Positions 31,871 through 42,296 of a stretch of DNA of 64,000 nt are shown here, in pieces (positions within the stretch are counted from its first letter, which is position 1; each line of letters opens with the position of its first letter). The position numbers were made by a program, and so were the translations under genes. The DNA lies in NCBI GenBank assembly GCA_017311315.1, contig CM029660.1, forward strand, positions 8,253,129-8,317,128, given 5' to 3'. The stretch comes from Dendrocalamus latiflorus. Its lineage: Eukaryota > Streptophyta > Magnoliopsida > Poales > Poaceae. The notes below the pieces were generated by a model. That model was not told where the DNA came from. It made no database searches and worked only from the letters and a program-made list of their open reading frames with translations.

Positions 31871-33253
31871 GAGAAAATAAACAACGTACAAATAAAATCA
31901 AATAAAATTAAAAAAACTATAAAAACTTCAAACTAGAAGCAAAAGATAGAGCTCAAATTTAGAAAGAAAAATTTGGCCAATCAGAGCTAGAACGGAGAAG
32001 AACAGGCTCTTAGAAGAGTGTGCGTGCTAATGGCCTACTGACATGGCGGTGATATGGCATGACCCATGGCATAAATTGGTCGAGGTAGCAACGACATGGC
32101 AGTGACATGGGTAGCAATGACATGGCAGTGACATGTGCACTAACGTGGATGCTGACACGTCACTCGATGTGCTGAGGTGGCAGGCACATGAAATGACACG
32201 TGTGCCTAGGGCTAGTGTGGCATCCGATGTGGCTGTGCTGACGTGGCTCGGTGCACAAGTCTACGAAATAGTGTATCTGACCGGTGGGTCTTGCATGTCA
32301 GAAGCACAGTGCACATGGACTGGGTCTAGGAAGAATCGTGACATCGGCGTGGCACAAAAACCAAGGTGACTGTTCGGCGAACGAAAAGTAGCGCAGCGTG
32401 ACTTGTCGGATAAGACGACAGAGCAGGCTGAGCGGACGGTGGCGCGGTGAATGGCAGAGTGAGCTGAACGGCGAGGACTGGATGGCAGAGGGCTCAACAG
32501 TGGGGACAGCTAGAGACGAAGTGGAACACTGATGAGGTTGGATGAAGTCGGACGCGCCGAAGAAGAAGACAATAGCAACGACACAGATGATGAAGATGAC
32601 ATGGAACGAGGGCAACGGCGATGGCTCGAGGTGCGAAACACGAGAGGCTTGGTTGCTTTTACTCTCGGATGCCGGGTGTCCAAGATGGGCACGAACACTG
32701 TGCTCGAGATGGGGCCAGCACGGACGTCGAGACTCCCGGTCGGAGACAGTGGTGAACTCTCGAGCAGAGACGATGAACAGTGTATGCGCACTCTGATGCT
32801 CGACATGTGGCACATGAGCAGATCGAACGACTAAGATGATAAACAGCTGGATGGTCAACACGCGTCATGGCACGAATCGGGCGGCTGAGACAAAATGGGC
32901 CGAAAAGGATAATGAGTTGAGACCCGGGCGGGCTAAACCAAAAATAAAGATTTTGGCCCAAAGGCCATTTAAGGGTTTTAAAGACTTTCTAATTTCAGAA
33001 ATTGAATTAAATTTATTTGAGCTCTAGAATATAACAAATAAATCCGAAAAATCCTAGAAAACTCAGAAAAAAAAAATCCTTGCAACACAAGGAATCCAAA
33101 TAAAACAAGTTTGTCCTTAATTAAAGTTTAACTTAGTCAGATTAAATCATTTTAATTTGCAAGAATTCAAATTAAGTTTTAGTTAATTCCAAAAAATCCA
33201 AATAGTGAATTTTATTTTAAAACCTTCAAGAAGAATTAAAAAACAAGATGTTA
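31871..33253 (-). repeat. probable antisense chromovirus-type LTR fragment
   Basis: On the minus strand it begins TATAACATCTTG, close to the TGTAACATCCC start of the LTR at 62764. It runs through an AT-rich head into a GC-richer, promoter-like middle with several CACGTG/ACGTGGC words, the layout of the Tekay-type LTRs here. A 26 bp unit is tandemly duplicated at 32084-32109 and 32110-32135. No partner LTR or TSD was found. Confidence 0.45.
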
Positions 33254-34015
33254 TAGGATCGAAAGGATTTGAGGCTATGAGTAAAAAGCGCTAGAGCAGA
33301 GAAGAAGAAGATGAAAGATTTATTTCTAAAAGCGTGAAATCCTAAGGCCGCACACTAAGAGTTTTATAAGGGTTTCTCTCCAACTGCAAGCGGGTGTTAC
33401 CCAATCTAAAGCCCAACGAACAAAAAACCTTTTCATTTCCCAGTTAGTTTCCCAACTTTAAAATGAATACGAACGGCTTCTTTACTCTTACTGTTTAAAG
33501 GAGTAGTTTCTCGATTAAAAATTCAACCAAAAGATTATAAATTCACTTAAAATTTAGGGGCTAGCTGATGAGGATTGAACAAATCTCTAAATAAGACTTT
33601 AATATATAATTAAGGCCAAAGGACCCCGTGGTCGTAAACCTCCAGATGTTGGTCCTCGAGTACCCTAGTTGAAGAAACATTGTGTGTGACAAACTGGTAC
33701 TTAGGCCTGATTCGAAGATATTCCTTCTGTGCAATGGATAGAGCACGTGCCTTATCTACTCCAAATGGCATGACATTTTCGGTCCCAAGTCTGACAATAA
33801 CTGACATGCGGTTGTTGCCCATGTTCATCTTCCGCAGACAATAACTGACGATCAAGTGTCCTCTTTGATAATAACTACCTCCTTGACCAGACGTGTTGAT
33901 TTCACAAGTTGTCTTCTCTATCGAATAATTGGCGTTTCTTCATTAGTATTTAAGGTTGGACAACGAAGATAATCTATATCTCATTCAATTCAGTATAATG
34001 AGGGTTGGTCTCATG
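33254..34015 (-). repeat. 5'-flank segment, copy 1 (direct repeat of 61951-62763)
   Basis: About 760 bp that aligns, with roughly 80-85% identity by eye, to 61951-62763 in the same orientation. In the second copy this segment leads, on the minus strand, into a fragment of a 'putative gypsy type transposon' protein. Here that coding part is missing and replaced by the LTR fragment at 33253. A minus-strand frame (33855-33610) is partly conserved between the copies. Confidence 0.65.
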
Positions 34016-34609
34016 TCTTGTTAAAGGCACTCTATAATTAGTTCATAACAATAAAGAGCATCCCTATTCACTTCTAAGAATTTTAGCTATTTTTCATGTT
34101 ATTTTATAAGATTGATGACTACATCATTGATAGTATAAAGAAAATCCAGCGTGCATCTTAACGCAACACCAACCATATGAGAGGTGGCTAGTAGCGTGGG
34201 ATTTCCCCAACCTCCACGTCCCGGGATCGACTCCCACTGAAAGCGAATTGCAAATTGGCAAAGTCAGCAACGACTTGCAACGAGACTACCAGAGCAATGA
34301 GCAAGGTAGGGAAAAGGAACGCAATAACGCAATAATATGATGATCGCATCTCCCAGCTCCCTCCCACCCAGTTATGATAAGGAATAATATGATGATCGCA
34401 TCTCCCAGCTCCCAGTAATTCAAGGTGGAGAACTCCCAGCAAGATGTAATTCAAGAGCGAGACCATATTGTGGCGATGAGCGTTGATGTAATAAAGAAAT
34501 GTGAACTAAACAAATGTGAAGAAAGGGACGCGCAGATGAATGGTTATATAACTGCCTAATAGTCTCCCACCACACTAATAGAATCCTGCATTTCATCGGG
34601 CAGGTCGAG
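34016..34609. other. intergenic, with a 30 bp duplicated unit
   Basis: No gene seen. AATAATATGATGATCGCATC and ten following bases occur at 34331-34360 and again at 34383-34412, a period of 52 bp. The rest is unremarkable and precedes copy 2 of the small gene. Confidence 0.5.
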
Positions 34610-34903
34610 ATGGACGGCCGCCGCCGAGTCCGCCGCGCGATGGGTCACCAACTCACCATGGCCTCCAGCAGCTGCTCCTCGACTCTGGCGGCATCTTCAT
34701 GTTAACCGGTACCCTCATTCTCATGCACAAGCTGATCACAAGCACGTCCGCGCCCAGCAACGCCGAGCTCTTCATCGCCTTCATCCTTTGGCTGCTCGGC
34801 GCGGCGTTCGGGATGCTGTCAGTGGTCGCGCTGCAGTTTCCCTAGGCTCGCGGTCGCCGCCGCCGCGAGGGCTCTCCGCAACTACTTGTTTGGCGGCCTC
34901 TAA
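34610..34903 (+). pseudogene. small two-helix membrane-protein-like gene, copy 2 (broken)
   Basis: This copy starts at the ATG at 34610. The upstream frame hits a stop at the junction (TAA within ATGTTAACC, about 34704). In the shifted frame the body reads GIFMLTGTLILMHKLITSTS, then FIAFILWLLGAAFGMLSVVA and a stop; a further shift gives the conserved tail ARALRNYLFGGL and the terminal TAA at 34901-34903. The two long hydrophobic stretches are the best preserved part across the three copies. At least two frame breaks make it a pseudogene. The function is unknown. The identical size and order to the copies at 2958 and 46988 imply gene duplication. Confidence 0.6.
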
Positions 34904-35993
34904 GCATCCATGATGGTCCGTATCCATACATTGTCCCATCCGTTCGGGTTACCATCCTGCTCGTTGTCTTCAACAGTTCTCAAGACTGGGGTGTGACGCG
35001 GTGCTTGACAAGCTCTGATTAGTCAAATCCTGCTATTGATATTCTGAATCTTGGTCCTTTAGTTTACTACTACTTGCTTTGAGCAAACCCTGTGGCCAGG
35101 CTGCGTACTGTGCAATGGGTTAGAACTTAGAACTCCGTACGTGTGTAATAATCTGGATGTTGTGAACTAGGGTTGGCGGTGGCAGAGGCTGGAGATGTAT
35201 GGTGTTGCAAACCGCTAGTTAGCACTATTTTAGAAAGTCAAGTGCTTATTGTTGCAAACTGTTTGTTGATTGCAGTTCTTTGCCTCTGAAATGGATCATA
35301 AATCCGTAACATGACTTCAAAGTTCATTGAAGGTAATGTGAGAAAGTACGTGGATAATTAGTGTTGAATAATTGACATATTCGTCGACTTGAATTTTGAT
35401 TTTATAAAAATTAGCAAAATTCAGTGCTACTATCAGTATAACCCGGTCTAACCGATATACAGGACTGGTCAGACTGCTGGTACAGGACTGGTCAGACTGC
35501 TGGATGTATACGGTCAAACCGACCGTTGGTTGATTGTCTGACTGGTGGGCGGTCTAACCGCTATAGCGAGAGCAGTTAGACCGGTGGTTGTGGCTAGATA
35601 ACAGTAAGAGGTGTTCTTGAGTGGGTTCAGTATGTGCATAGCATGGGAGCTGTTGGTTAGTTGTGTTGCATGATGTATTGATTTGACTAACATGAGTTAA
35701 GTGTATGGAACTCGTGTTCGTGATAGTTGCTTGATCTTTGAATATACATGTGGCTTGGAGAATGTTAGTGGTCAACAGCAAGTGATCGGAACTAAGCAGA
35801 AGAGCTGAGGTCCGTGCGGTCAGGTAAGTCCGGGTGAGACTATGTGGCTCAAACGGGAAGCACATAAAAGACAAGAATTATGAAGAGACGAGTTGATGTA
35901 TGTAGTGTGCTAAATGACTTGGGCCAGTGTAAATAAAGATGATCCAAAGGAGACCGGATAGAACCAAGTCTAAGAATCTCGTGTTTGTACCCT
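34904..35993. other. intergenic, with palindromic GGTCTAACC-type repeats
   Basis: No gene seen. At 35458-35480 and 35481-35503 a 23 bp unit (core GACTGGTCAGACTGCTGG) is tandemly duplicated. Around it are CGGTCTAACCG at 35444-35454 and a 9 bp inverted repeat (35550-35558 with 35575-35583). The motif resembles the repeat cluster in the LTR at 50985-51065. The Tekay-type element follows at 35994. Confidence 0.6.
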
Positions 35994-38900
35994 TGTCACA
36001 TCCCAAAATTTGGCTTTTTGAAAAATTTAAATTCAAATTAATTATTTTAAGGTAATTGGATTTTGCTTGGCTTTTATTTGCCTTTCTGGATTTTCTGGAA
36101 TTTAAAAACCTATTTTTAGAATTTAAAAAGTAATTCAAAATATGAAAATTAAATATCAACAGTAGTTGGAAATAATTTTATTAAATCCAAAATATCTCCA
36201 GGAGCTTCTGTGAATTTTTCTGGAAATTTTCGAGGTATTTTCATATTTTTCTGAGGCCTAAATAATTTTCTAGCCTTTTCTGAAAATCTAAATCAAATTT
36301 GGAAAATGAAAATCTCTCCTCTCCCTCCAGTCGACGCGTGGACGGCCCAGGACCGCCCACGTCGCCGCTCGGCCTGATCCAGGCCGCTCCCTCCTCTCCC
36401 TCGCCGCCAAGCGGGCCAGGCCCGTCAGCGACCCGCCTTCCCCTCCTCCTCGCCCGACGCGTGGACGGCTCGGATGAGCCGCGTCTTCGTGCCCGGCCTC
36501 AATCCACCGCCCCCTCCACTTAACTGCGCCGCCGCCCGATCCTTTCCCCAAGCCGCGTGGCAACCATCCGCGACGCCCGCTCCATCCCTTCTCTCTCTCG
36601 CTGCGCGCGGACCCCGCCCGTCAGCCGCACGCGCCTCCGCTCCCGCTGCCATCCCGGCCCCGCATGTCAGATCCGTCGTCTCCCCCCGCGGAGACGCTTT
36701 CCTTCTTTCTCCCTCTTTCCTTCTTTGCGCCGGCTGACCGAATCCGACCCGCACCCCTCCTTCCTTCCCTGGCTCACCCCGGTTTTGGAAACCCCGACCG
36801 CCTCCGCGACCGGATCCCCGATCCCCCTCCCCTTCTTTCCTTCCGCGCCCCCTCCTTCCATATTTCCCCGCTCCCTTCCTTTTTCCAGTCGACACGCCGG
36901 CGAGGAATTGCCGCGCCATGCCCCCTCCTCCACCCATATAAATACCCCCTTCGGCCTCCCCTCTCGCCGCACCACCTCCCAGAGCGCTCCACCTCTCTCC
37001 CTAAGCCCCGAGCGCCGTCGCGCAGAGAGTTCCCCGTGCGCCCACGGTAAGTACGCCGGCGAGCAATCGCCGCCGCCTCGGTGATCCCCGGAGCCCGCCG
37101 TCGCCACCTCGAGCTTCCTCGCGCCCGGGCGAACCTCCCCAACACCTCGGCCGCCTCTCCCCGTCGCTGGAGCGCCGTCGCGCCGGAGAACCCGAGCCAG
37201 CTCTGCCACCCCCTCGTCGCCGGCCGTCTCCGTTCGTCCCCGAGCTTCGCCAAGCTCTCCAACCGGATCCTCTCCGCTCCGGGTTTGCATTTCACGCGTC
37301 ATCCGCACCCCTCCGACCTTCCCTCGCCGTCGGCAACCTCGCCTCCGACCATCTCCACCCGGTCCTCCCGCAGGTATCCCTCAAGAGGGTTCAGTAGGCC
37401 CCACCTGTTAGTCTATCAGAATAAAAATAGAAATTAAAATCTAATATTCCAGTGAGCCCCACCTGTCAGAAATTTGGGAATTTCTAGATTTATTCAAATC
37501 TGGGATTTTCAAATGAACATAACTTTCTCATTTTAACTCCAAATCCAGCCATTCAAATTTCTAAATTCATCTAAAATCATAATCTATCCAACTATGGCCT
37601 CTGTTGAATTTTTGGATTTTATTTGAATTTTTGCTTGTATTTATTTGCTTTGTTTGCTTCGTCTTTTCTCGCGTAGATTCCAACGTTGTCAACGATCCCT
37701 CTTCACAGCAACAAGAAGACCTAGAAACCCTGCAAGAAGGCAAGTCTCCTTTGATCATCTTGAACCTATGCTTTTGAAATGTTTTAAATATTTTAAATTA
37801 TGTGCATTGCTATTTACATAAAATCACTAGTTCAAATCTTTAGGAATTAGTTATTCCAACTTTGTTATGCCCTCATTTGACATTAATTGCCATGTACCTT
37901 GTCACCCTAGAACTTCCTTTGTCTCAATAATGAGATTACTATTAATCTTTGTGAATATTAGAATGGTAGAATAATGCTTAGTCATGCTATCTAATATCTT
38001 TAGAAACTCTTGAAAATGGGAAATTAAGATTTATTGTTGAGCCTTGTGTTTATAAAGTTGTGGTGATTGGAGTCACCCTTGTTCTCTTAAAATAAACTAA
38101 AATGTGAAAGTTGGTTTAGATTAGGGTGGATGGTTGGTTTGGTTTGGTGCAGGAAGCACGAGATCTTGTAAAGTGTATGTTCCACCCAAGTCAATTAAGG
38201 ACCGACGCTTGTGTTTGTCCAGACTGAGCATTAACCGTACAACCACAAGTCTATATGGGTACGACCTAGCTGACTAACTTATGATAGTCTAGTTTAGGTG
38301 CCACCAGTGGAAAGTGGGTGACAGGGATGGACTGGTTATTCACAGTGAGGGACAGGGATTTTCTGTACTCATATGGCGCAAGAGGGGGCTTCAGATTGGG
38401 CGGATTTAACCCTTCTGCGGTGAAACCTCAGCGGGTGATATCTAGCTAGATTAGAGTAAGGTAAAGGCTTTGTGATATTTTATCTGGGTCTCATACCAAA
38501 GGAAGCGTGTTGACTTTTAGGATAATTTATCTCTTGTGGGTAAAGTTGTACAACCTCTGCAGAGTGTAAAACTATTCGGATAGCCGTGCCCACGGTCAAG
38601 GGCGGGCAAGGAATGCATTCACATGGTAGATTTCTGGTTTTGTTTTAAAATCAAAAGTTTTGTATTCCGAGAGTGGAGGGAATTCTCGGAAGGGTATCCT
38701 GGCGGATGGAGCCAGAGAGGGTGGATGTAACCCGCAGTAAGTAACTTGATCAAATTGATTAATCTAGTGTTGGTAGATGGAACCTTCACTAGGGAATAAT
38801 TGTTAATTCTGTTAAAATCATTTACTTTATTAAACTAATGCCTTCGAAAATAATTAGTAATAATTGAATTTAAAAGATTGCTTTGGGCAAAAGAACCATA

Positions 38901-39332
38901 TGGCCTTCCTTTGTCAAGCCTTGCATCTATGCATTTTTCCCAAGACTTGCGGAGTACTTTATGTACTCACATGCTACACTCAAAAACAAATCTCAGAGGA
39001 AGTTGAAGCTCAAGAAGGTGACTACGACTACTGCTTCGCTTGTGGCTGTGACGGATTCTTCCCGGAGGACTAGGTCGCGCTTCCCCAGTCAATTGCCTGT
39101 GGCGTATTGATGGGTCATCATCGAGTTTATCTTTGCTTCCGCTTTATTTCTTGTGTGCGAGGTCTTAAACCTCCAATGTATTAATGAGACCCTGTGGTCA
39201 GTCTCTTATTTAATGTAATAAATCGTTGATGGTGATGTTTTCCATTCTGTTTGACTGTGTGCACTAGCTTTGATCTGGGACTAGTGCTGTAATACACAGA
39301 GGGTCCGGGTTTGGTAATCCGGGGGCCCGACA
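35994..39332 (+). repeat. 5' LTR of the Tekay-type element (3339 bp)
   Basis: An AT-rich head, then a GC-rich 36300-37380 section with TATA box TATAAATA at 36937-36944, then an AT-rich tail. It lacks about 285 bp present in the 3' LTR, at a junction near 37391. Long GC-rich ORFs on both strands here (170-213 codons) are composition artefacts. Confidence 0.93.
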
Positions 39333-39336
39333 GAGG

Positions 39337-39350
39337 TGGTATCAGAGCCA
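39337..39350 (+). promoter_or_regulatory. primer binding site of the Tekay-type element
   Basis: TGGTATCAGAGCCA lies five bases after the LTR. It is complementary to the initiator tRNA-Met 3' end. Confidence 0.9.
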
Positions 39351-39989
39351 ATTTGACTGTAGGACGTGACCTAGTTAGAATGGTCGTTAAAAGAAGAACT
39401 TCAAAATTTTATTTTATAAAATAAAAATTTAATATTGTGCTATCCTTGTCTTTTCTTGTCTTTCTATCCTTACCTTCGTCATGGCATTCTTCCTTATCTA
39501 TCTGCTTATTTCCTTTTTGGAATGGTAATTGTACCCCCTTCCCTTTGTAATTTCTATAGACGGCTCAGTAAGGTTGCGTATAAGAAGCACTTGGAGAAGC
39601 GCGTCTTCATGAATGAGCGAGGACTAGTTCTTTAGTTGTAGTACCCAAGTAAAGTCGTACGATTTTAGAACGCTTATATATTACTTGCTTGTGTGTTAGG
39701 TGGACTGTACCAAGTCTTTGTATACTTGTAGTACAGTTATCCTTAAAAAAACTATTTTGATTTCAAGCTAAGTTTCTTCCAAGTCTTTGTTTGCTTCTCT
39801 CTTGTGTGTTTGTTTGGGATGGTGTTTAGTCGTTCCCCTGATCTCTTATCTATGCTACTTCCCTCTTATCTTTTGCTAACCCCGGTTTCCGCAATAGTGC
39901 AAGCTCCAATTCTTTCACCGCAGTCCAAGTTTGCAGAATCCTTGGAGACCTAGAGTATATGGAAGACAACAAATTTATGGAAAGTACTC
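39351..39989 (+). other. residual leader; gag, protease and most of RT deleted
   Basis: About 640 bp of untranslated, AT-rich sequence. It passes directly into the C-terminal part of RT near 39980, so more than 2 kb of coding sequence expected in this lineage is missing. Confidence 0.7.
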
Positions 39990-42284
39990 TTGTCGGAAAG
40001 CCATCATAATCAGTTGTATGCCAAGTTTAGTAAGTGTGAGTTTTGGTTGAAGAAAGTAGCTTTCTTGGGCCATGTGATTTCGGCAGGAGGAGTGTCCGTA
40101 GACCCTGAGAAAGTAAATGATGTGCTTAATTGGACACAACCAAAGTCAGTATCCGAGATCAGAAGTTTTCTTGGATTGGCTGGTTACTATCGTCGATTTA
40201 TTGAAGGCTTTTCCAAGCTCGCAAGACCTCTCACCCAGTTGCTGAGGAAGGAAAAGAAGTTTGAATGGAGTAAACCGTGCGAGGATAGTTTCCTAGAGCT
40301 GAAGAAGAGGTTAACTTCTGCACCAGTGTTGACGCTTCCGGACATTAGGAAGGATTTCGAAGTCTTCTGTGATGCGTCAAGGCAGGGATTAGGCTGTGTT
40401 CTGATGCAAGAGAGAAAGGTAGTAGCATATGCTTCGAGGCAGCTGCGACCCCATGAAGGAAATTACCCAACGCATGATTTAGAGCTTGCTGCCGTTGTGC
40501 ATGCTCTAAAAATATGGAGGCATTATTTGATTGGTAACCGTTGTGAAATTTACACAGATCACAAGAGTTTGAAATATATATTCACTCAACCTGATCTCAA
40601 CATGAGGCAAAGGAGATGGCTTGAGCTAATAAAGGATTATGATATTGGAATACATTATCACCCAGGAAAGGCTAATGTGGTAGCTGATGCCTTGAGCAGA
40701 AAGAGTTACTGTGCCAAGCTGTAGATTAAGGACAGTATGCCTGCCCTTCAAGTAGAATTTGAGCGGCTCAACTTGGAAGTGGTAGAGGAAGGATTCCTGG
40801 CTACTCTAGAGGTTCAACCCACGCTACAGGACCAAATCAAGGCAGCTCAAGTAGAGGATAAGTACGTTAAGGAAATCAAAGAAAACATGAAGAAAGGGAA
40901 GGCATCAGAATTTTCAGAGGATGAAGAAGGTACCCTGTGGTTTGGGAAAAGAATTATGGTACCCGAAAAGAAAGAGATAAAGGAGTTGATTCTGAAAGAA
41001 GCACATGAATCTGGATATTCAATTCACCCTGGGAGTACAAAGATGTACCAGGATCTCAAGGAAAGGTATTGGTGGTCAAGTATGAAAAGAGAAATTGCAG
41101 AATATGTAGCTTTGTGCGATGTGTGCCAGCGAATTAAAGCGGAACATCAGAGACCCGCTGGGCTTCTACAACCTTTGCAGATACTCGAGTGGAAATGGGA
41201 AGAAATTGGAATGGACTTCATAACCGGATTACCGAGAACAAGATCAGGGTATGATTCGATTTGGGTTATTGTGGATCGTCTGACCAAAGTCGCCCATTTC
41301 ATTCCAGTAAAGACCACATACTCTGGGGACAGACTCGCAGAGTTGTACATGTCAAGGATTGTGAGTTTACATGGGGTCCCAAAGAAGATTGTGTCAGATC
41401 GAGGAACCCAATTCACTTCAAGATTTTGGCAAAAGCTACATGAACTTTTGGGCACAAACTTAAACTTCAGTACAGCTTATCATCCACAGACAGATGGACA
41501 AACAGAAAGAGTAAATCAAATTCTGGAAGATATGTTGAGGGCTTGTGTTCTAGCAAACAAGGCTAACTGGGATCAAAGTCTACCCTATGCGGAGTTTTCC
41601 TATAACAACAGTTATCAATCCAGTTTGCAAATGTCTCCGTTCGAAGCCCTATATGGCAGAAAATGTAGGACTCCATTGTATTGGAAGGAGACAGGAGAAG
41701 GACAAGTATTTGGACCAGATGTGTTGAAGCAAGCAGAAGAACAGGTTCGTCTAATCCAGGACAGATTAAAAACAGCACAAACCAGACAGAAGAGCTATGC
41801 GGACAATCGACGTAGAATCTTAGAATTTGTACCTGGGGATCATGTTTATTTGAAGGTGTCACCTCTCAAAGGAATGAGACGTTTTGGAGTCAGTGGAAAG
41901 CTAGCTCCCAGATTCATTGGACCCTTTCCTGTTGTGGCGAAACGATGAGAAGTTGCTTACCAGTTGGAGCTTCCACCTCAACTATCAAAGGTGCATGACG
42001 TCTTCCATGTGTCTCAGCTAAGAAAGTGTCTCAGAGTTCCAGAAGAGCAGATGCGTCTAGATGAAATAAACGTGAAGGAGGACCTCACCTATCCAGAATA
42101 TCCGGTCAAGATATTAGAGGAATCAGAACGTCGTACGCGCAGCAAGGTTATCAAGTTCTGTAAAGTGCAGTGGAGCAACCATTCAGAATCGGAAGCGACT
42201 TGGGAACGTGAAGAGGATCTAAAAGAAGAGTTCCCCGACCTTTTTCCCAGTCCGTCCGAATCTCGGGGTCGAGATTCTTTCTAA
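39990..42284 (+). pseudogene. Tekay-type pol remnant: RT thumb end, RNase H, integrase, chromodomain
   Basis: One reading frame runs from 39990 to the TAA at 42282-42284, with two in-frame stops (TAG 40722-40724 and TGA 41946-41948). The RT C-terminal part begins at LYAKFSKCEFWL; the catalytic YVDD box is absent. RNase H has FCDASRQGLGC, ELAAVVHAL and YTDHKSLKYI. Integrase has an HHCC zinc motif (HESGYSIHPGS ... CDVCQRI), the catalytic Asp residues in MDFITGLP and SDRGTQF, and Glu in QTERVNQ. Next come the GPF-type motif FIGPFPVV and a C-terminal chromodomain (KVQWSNHSESEATWERE). Chromodomains guide integration to particular chromatin. The stop at 40722 separates RNase H from integrase, so no complete enzyme can be made. 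Confidence 0.92.
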
Positions 42285-42294
42285 GGGGGGTAGG
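42283..42294 (+). promoter_or_regulatory. polypurine tract of the Tekay-type element
   Basis: AAGGGGGGTAGG lies two bases before the 3' LTR start. It overlaps the pol stop codon, which is usual in this lineage. Confidence 0.85.
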
Positions 42295-42296
42295 TT

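Noticed and set aside
36288..37437. Long overlapping ORFs on both strands (up to 213 codons)
   Set aside because: They lie in the GC-rich part of the Tekay 5' LTR, recur at 42591-43838 in the 3' LTR, overlap in several frames and encode low-complexity Arg/Gly/Pro/Ser sequence.
38864..39110. Small ORFs of 69 and 75 codons conserved in both Tekay LTRs
   Set aside because: Conservation is explained by LTR identity; two overlapping frames are equally open and neither has a recognisable domain.
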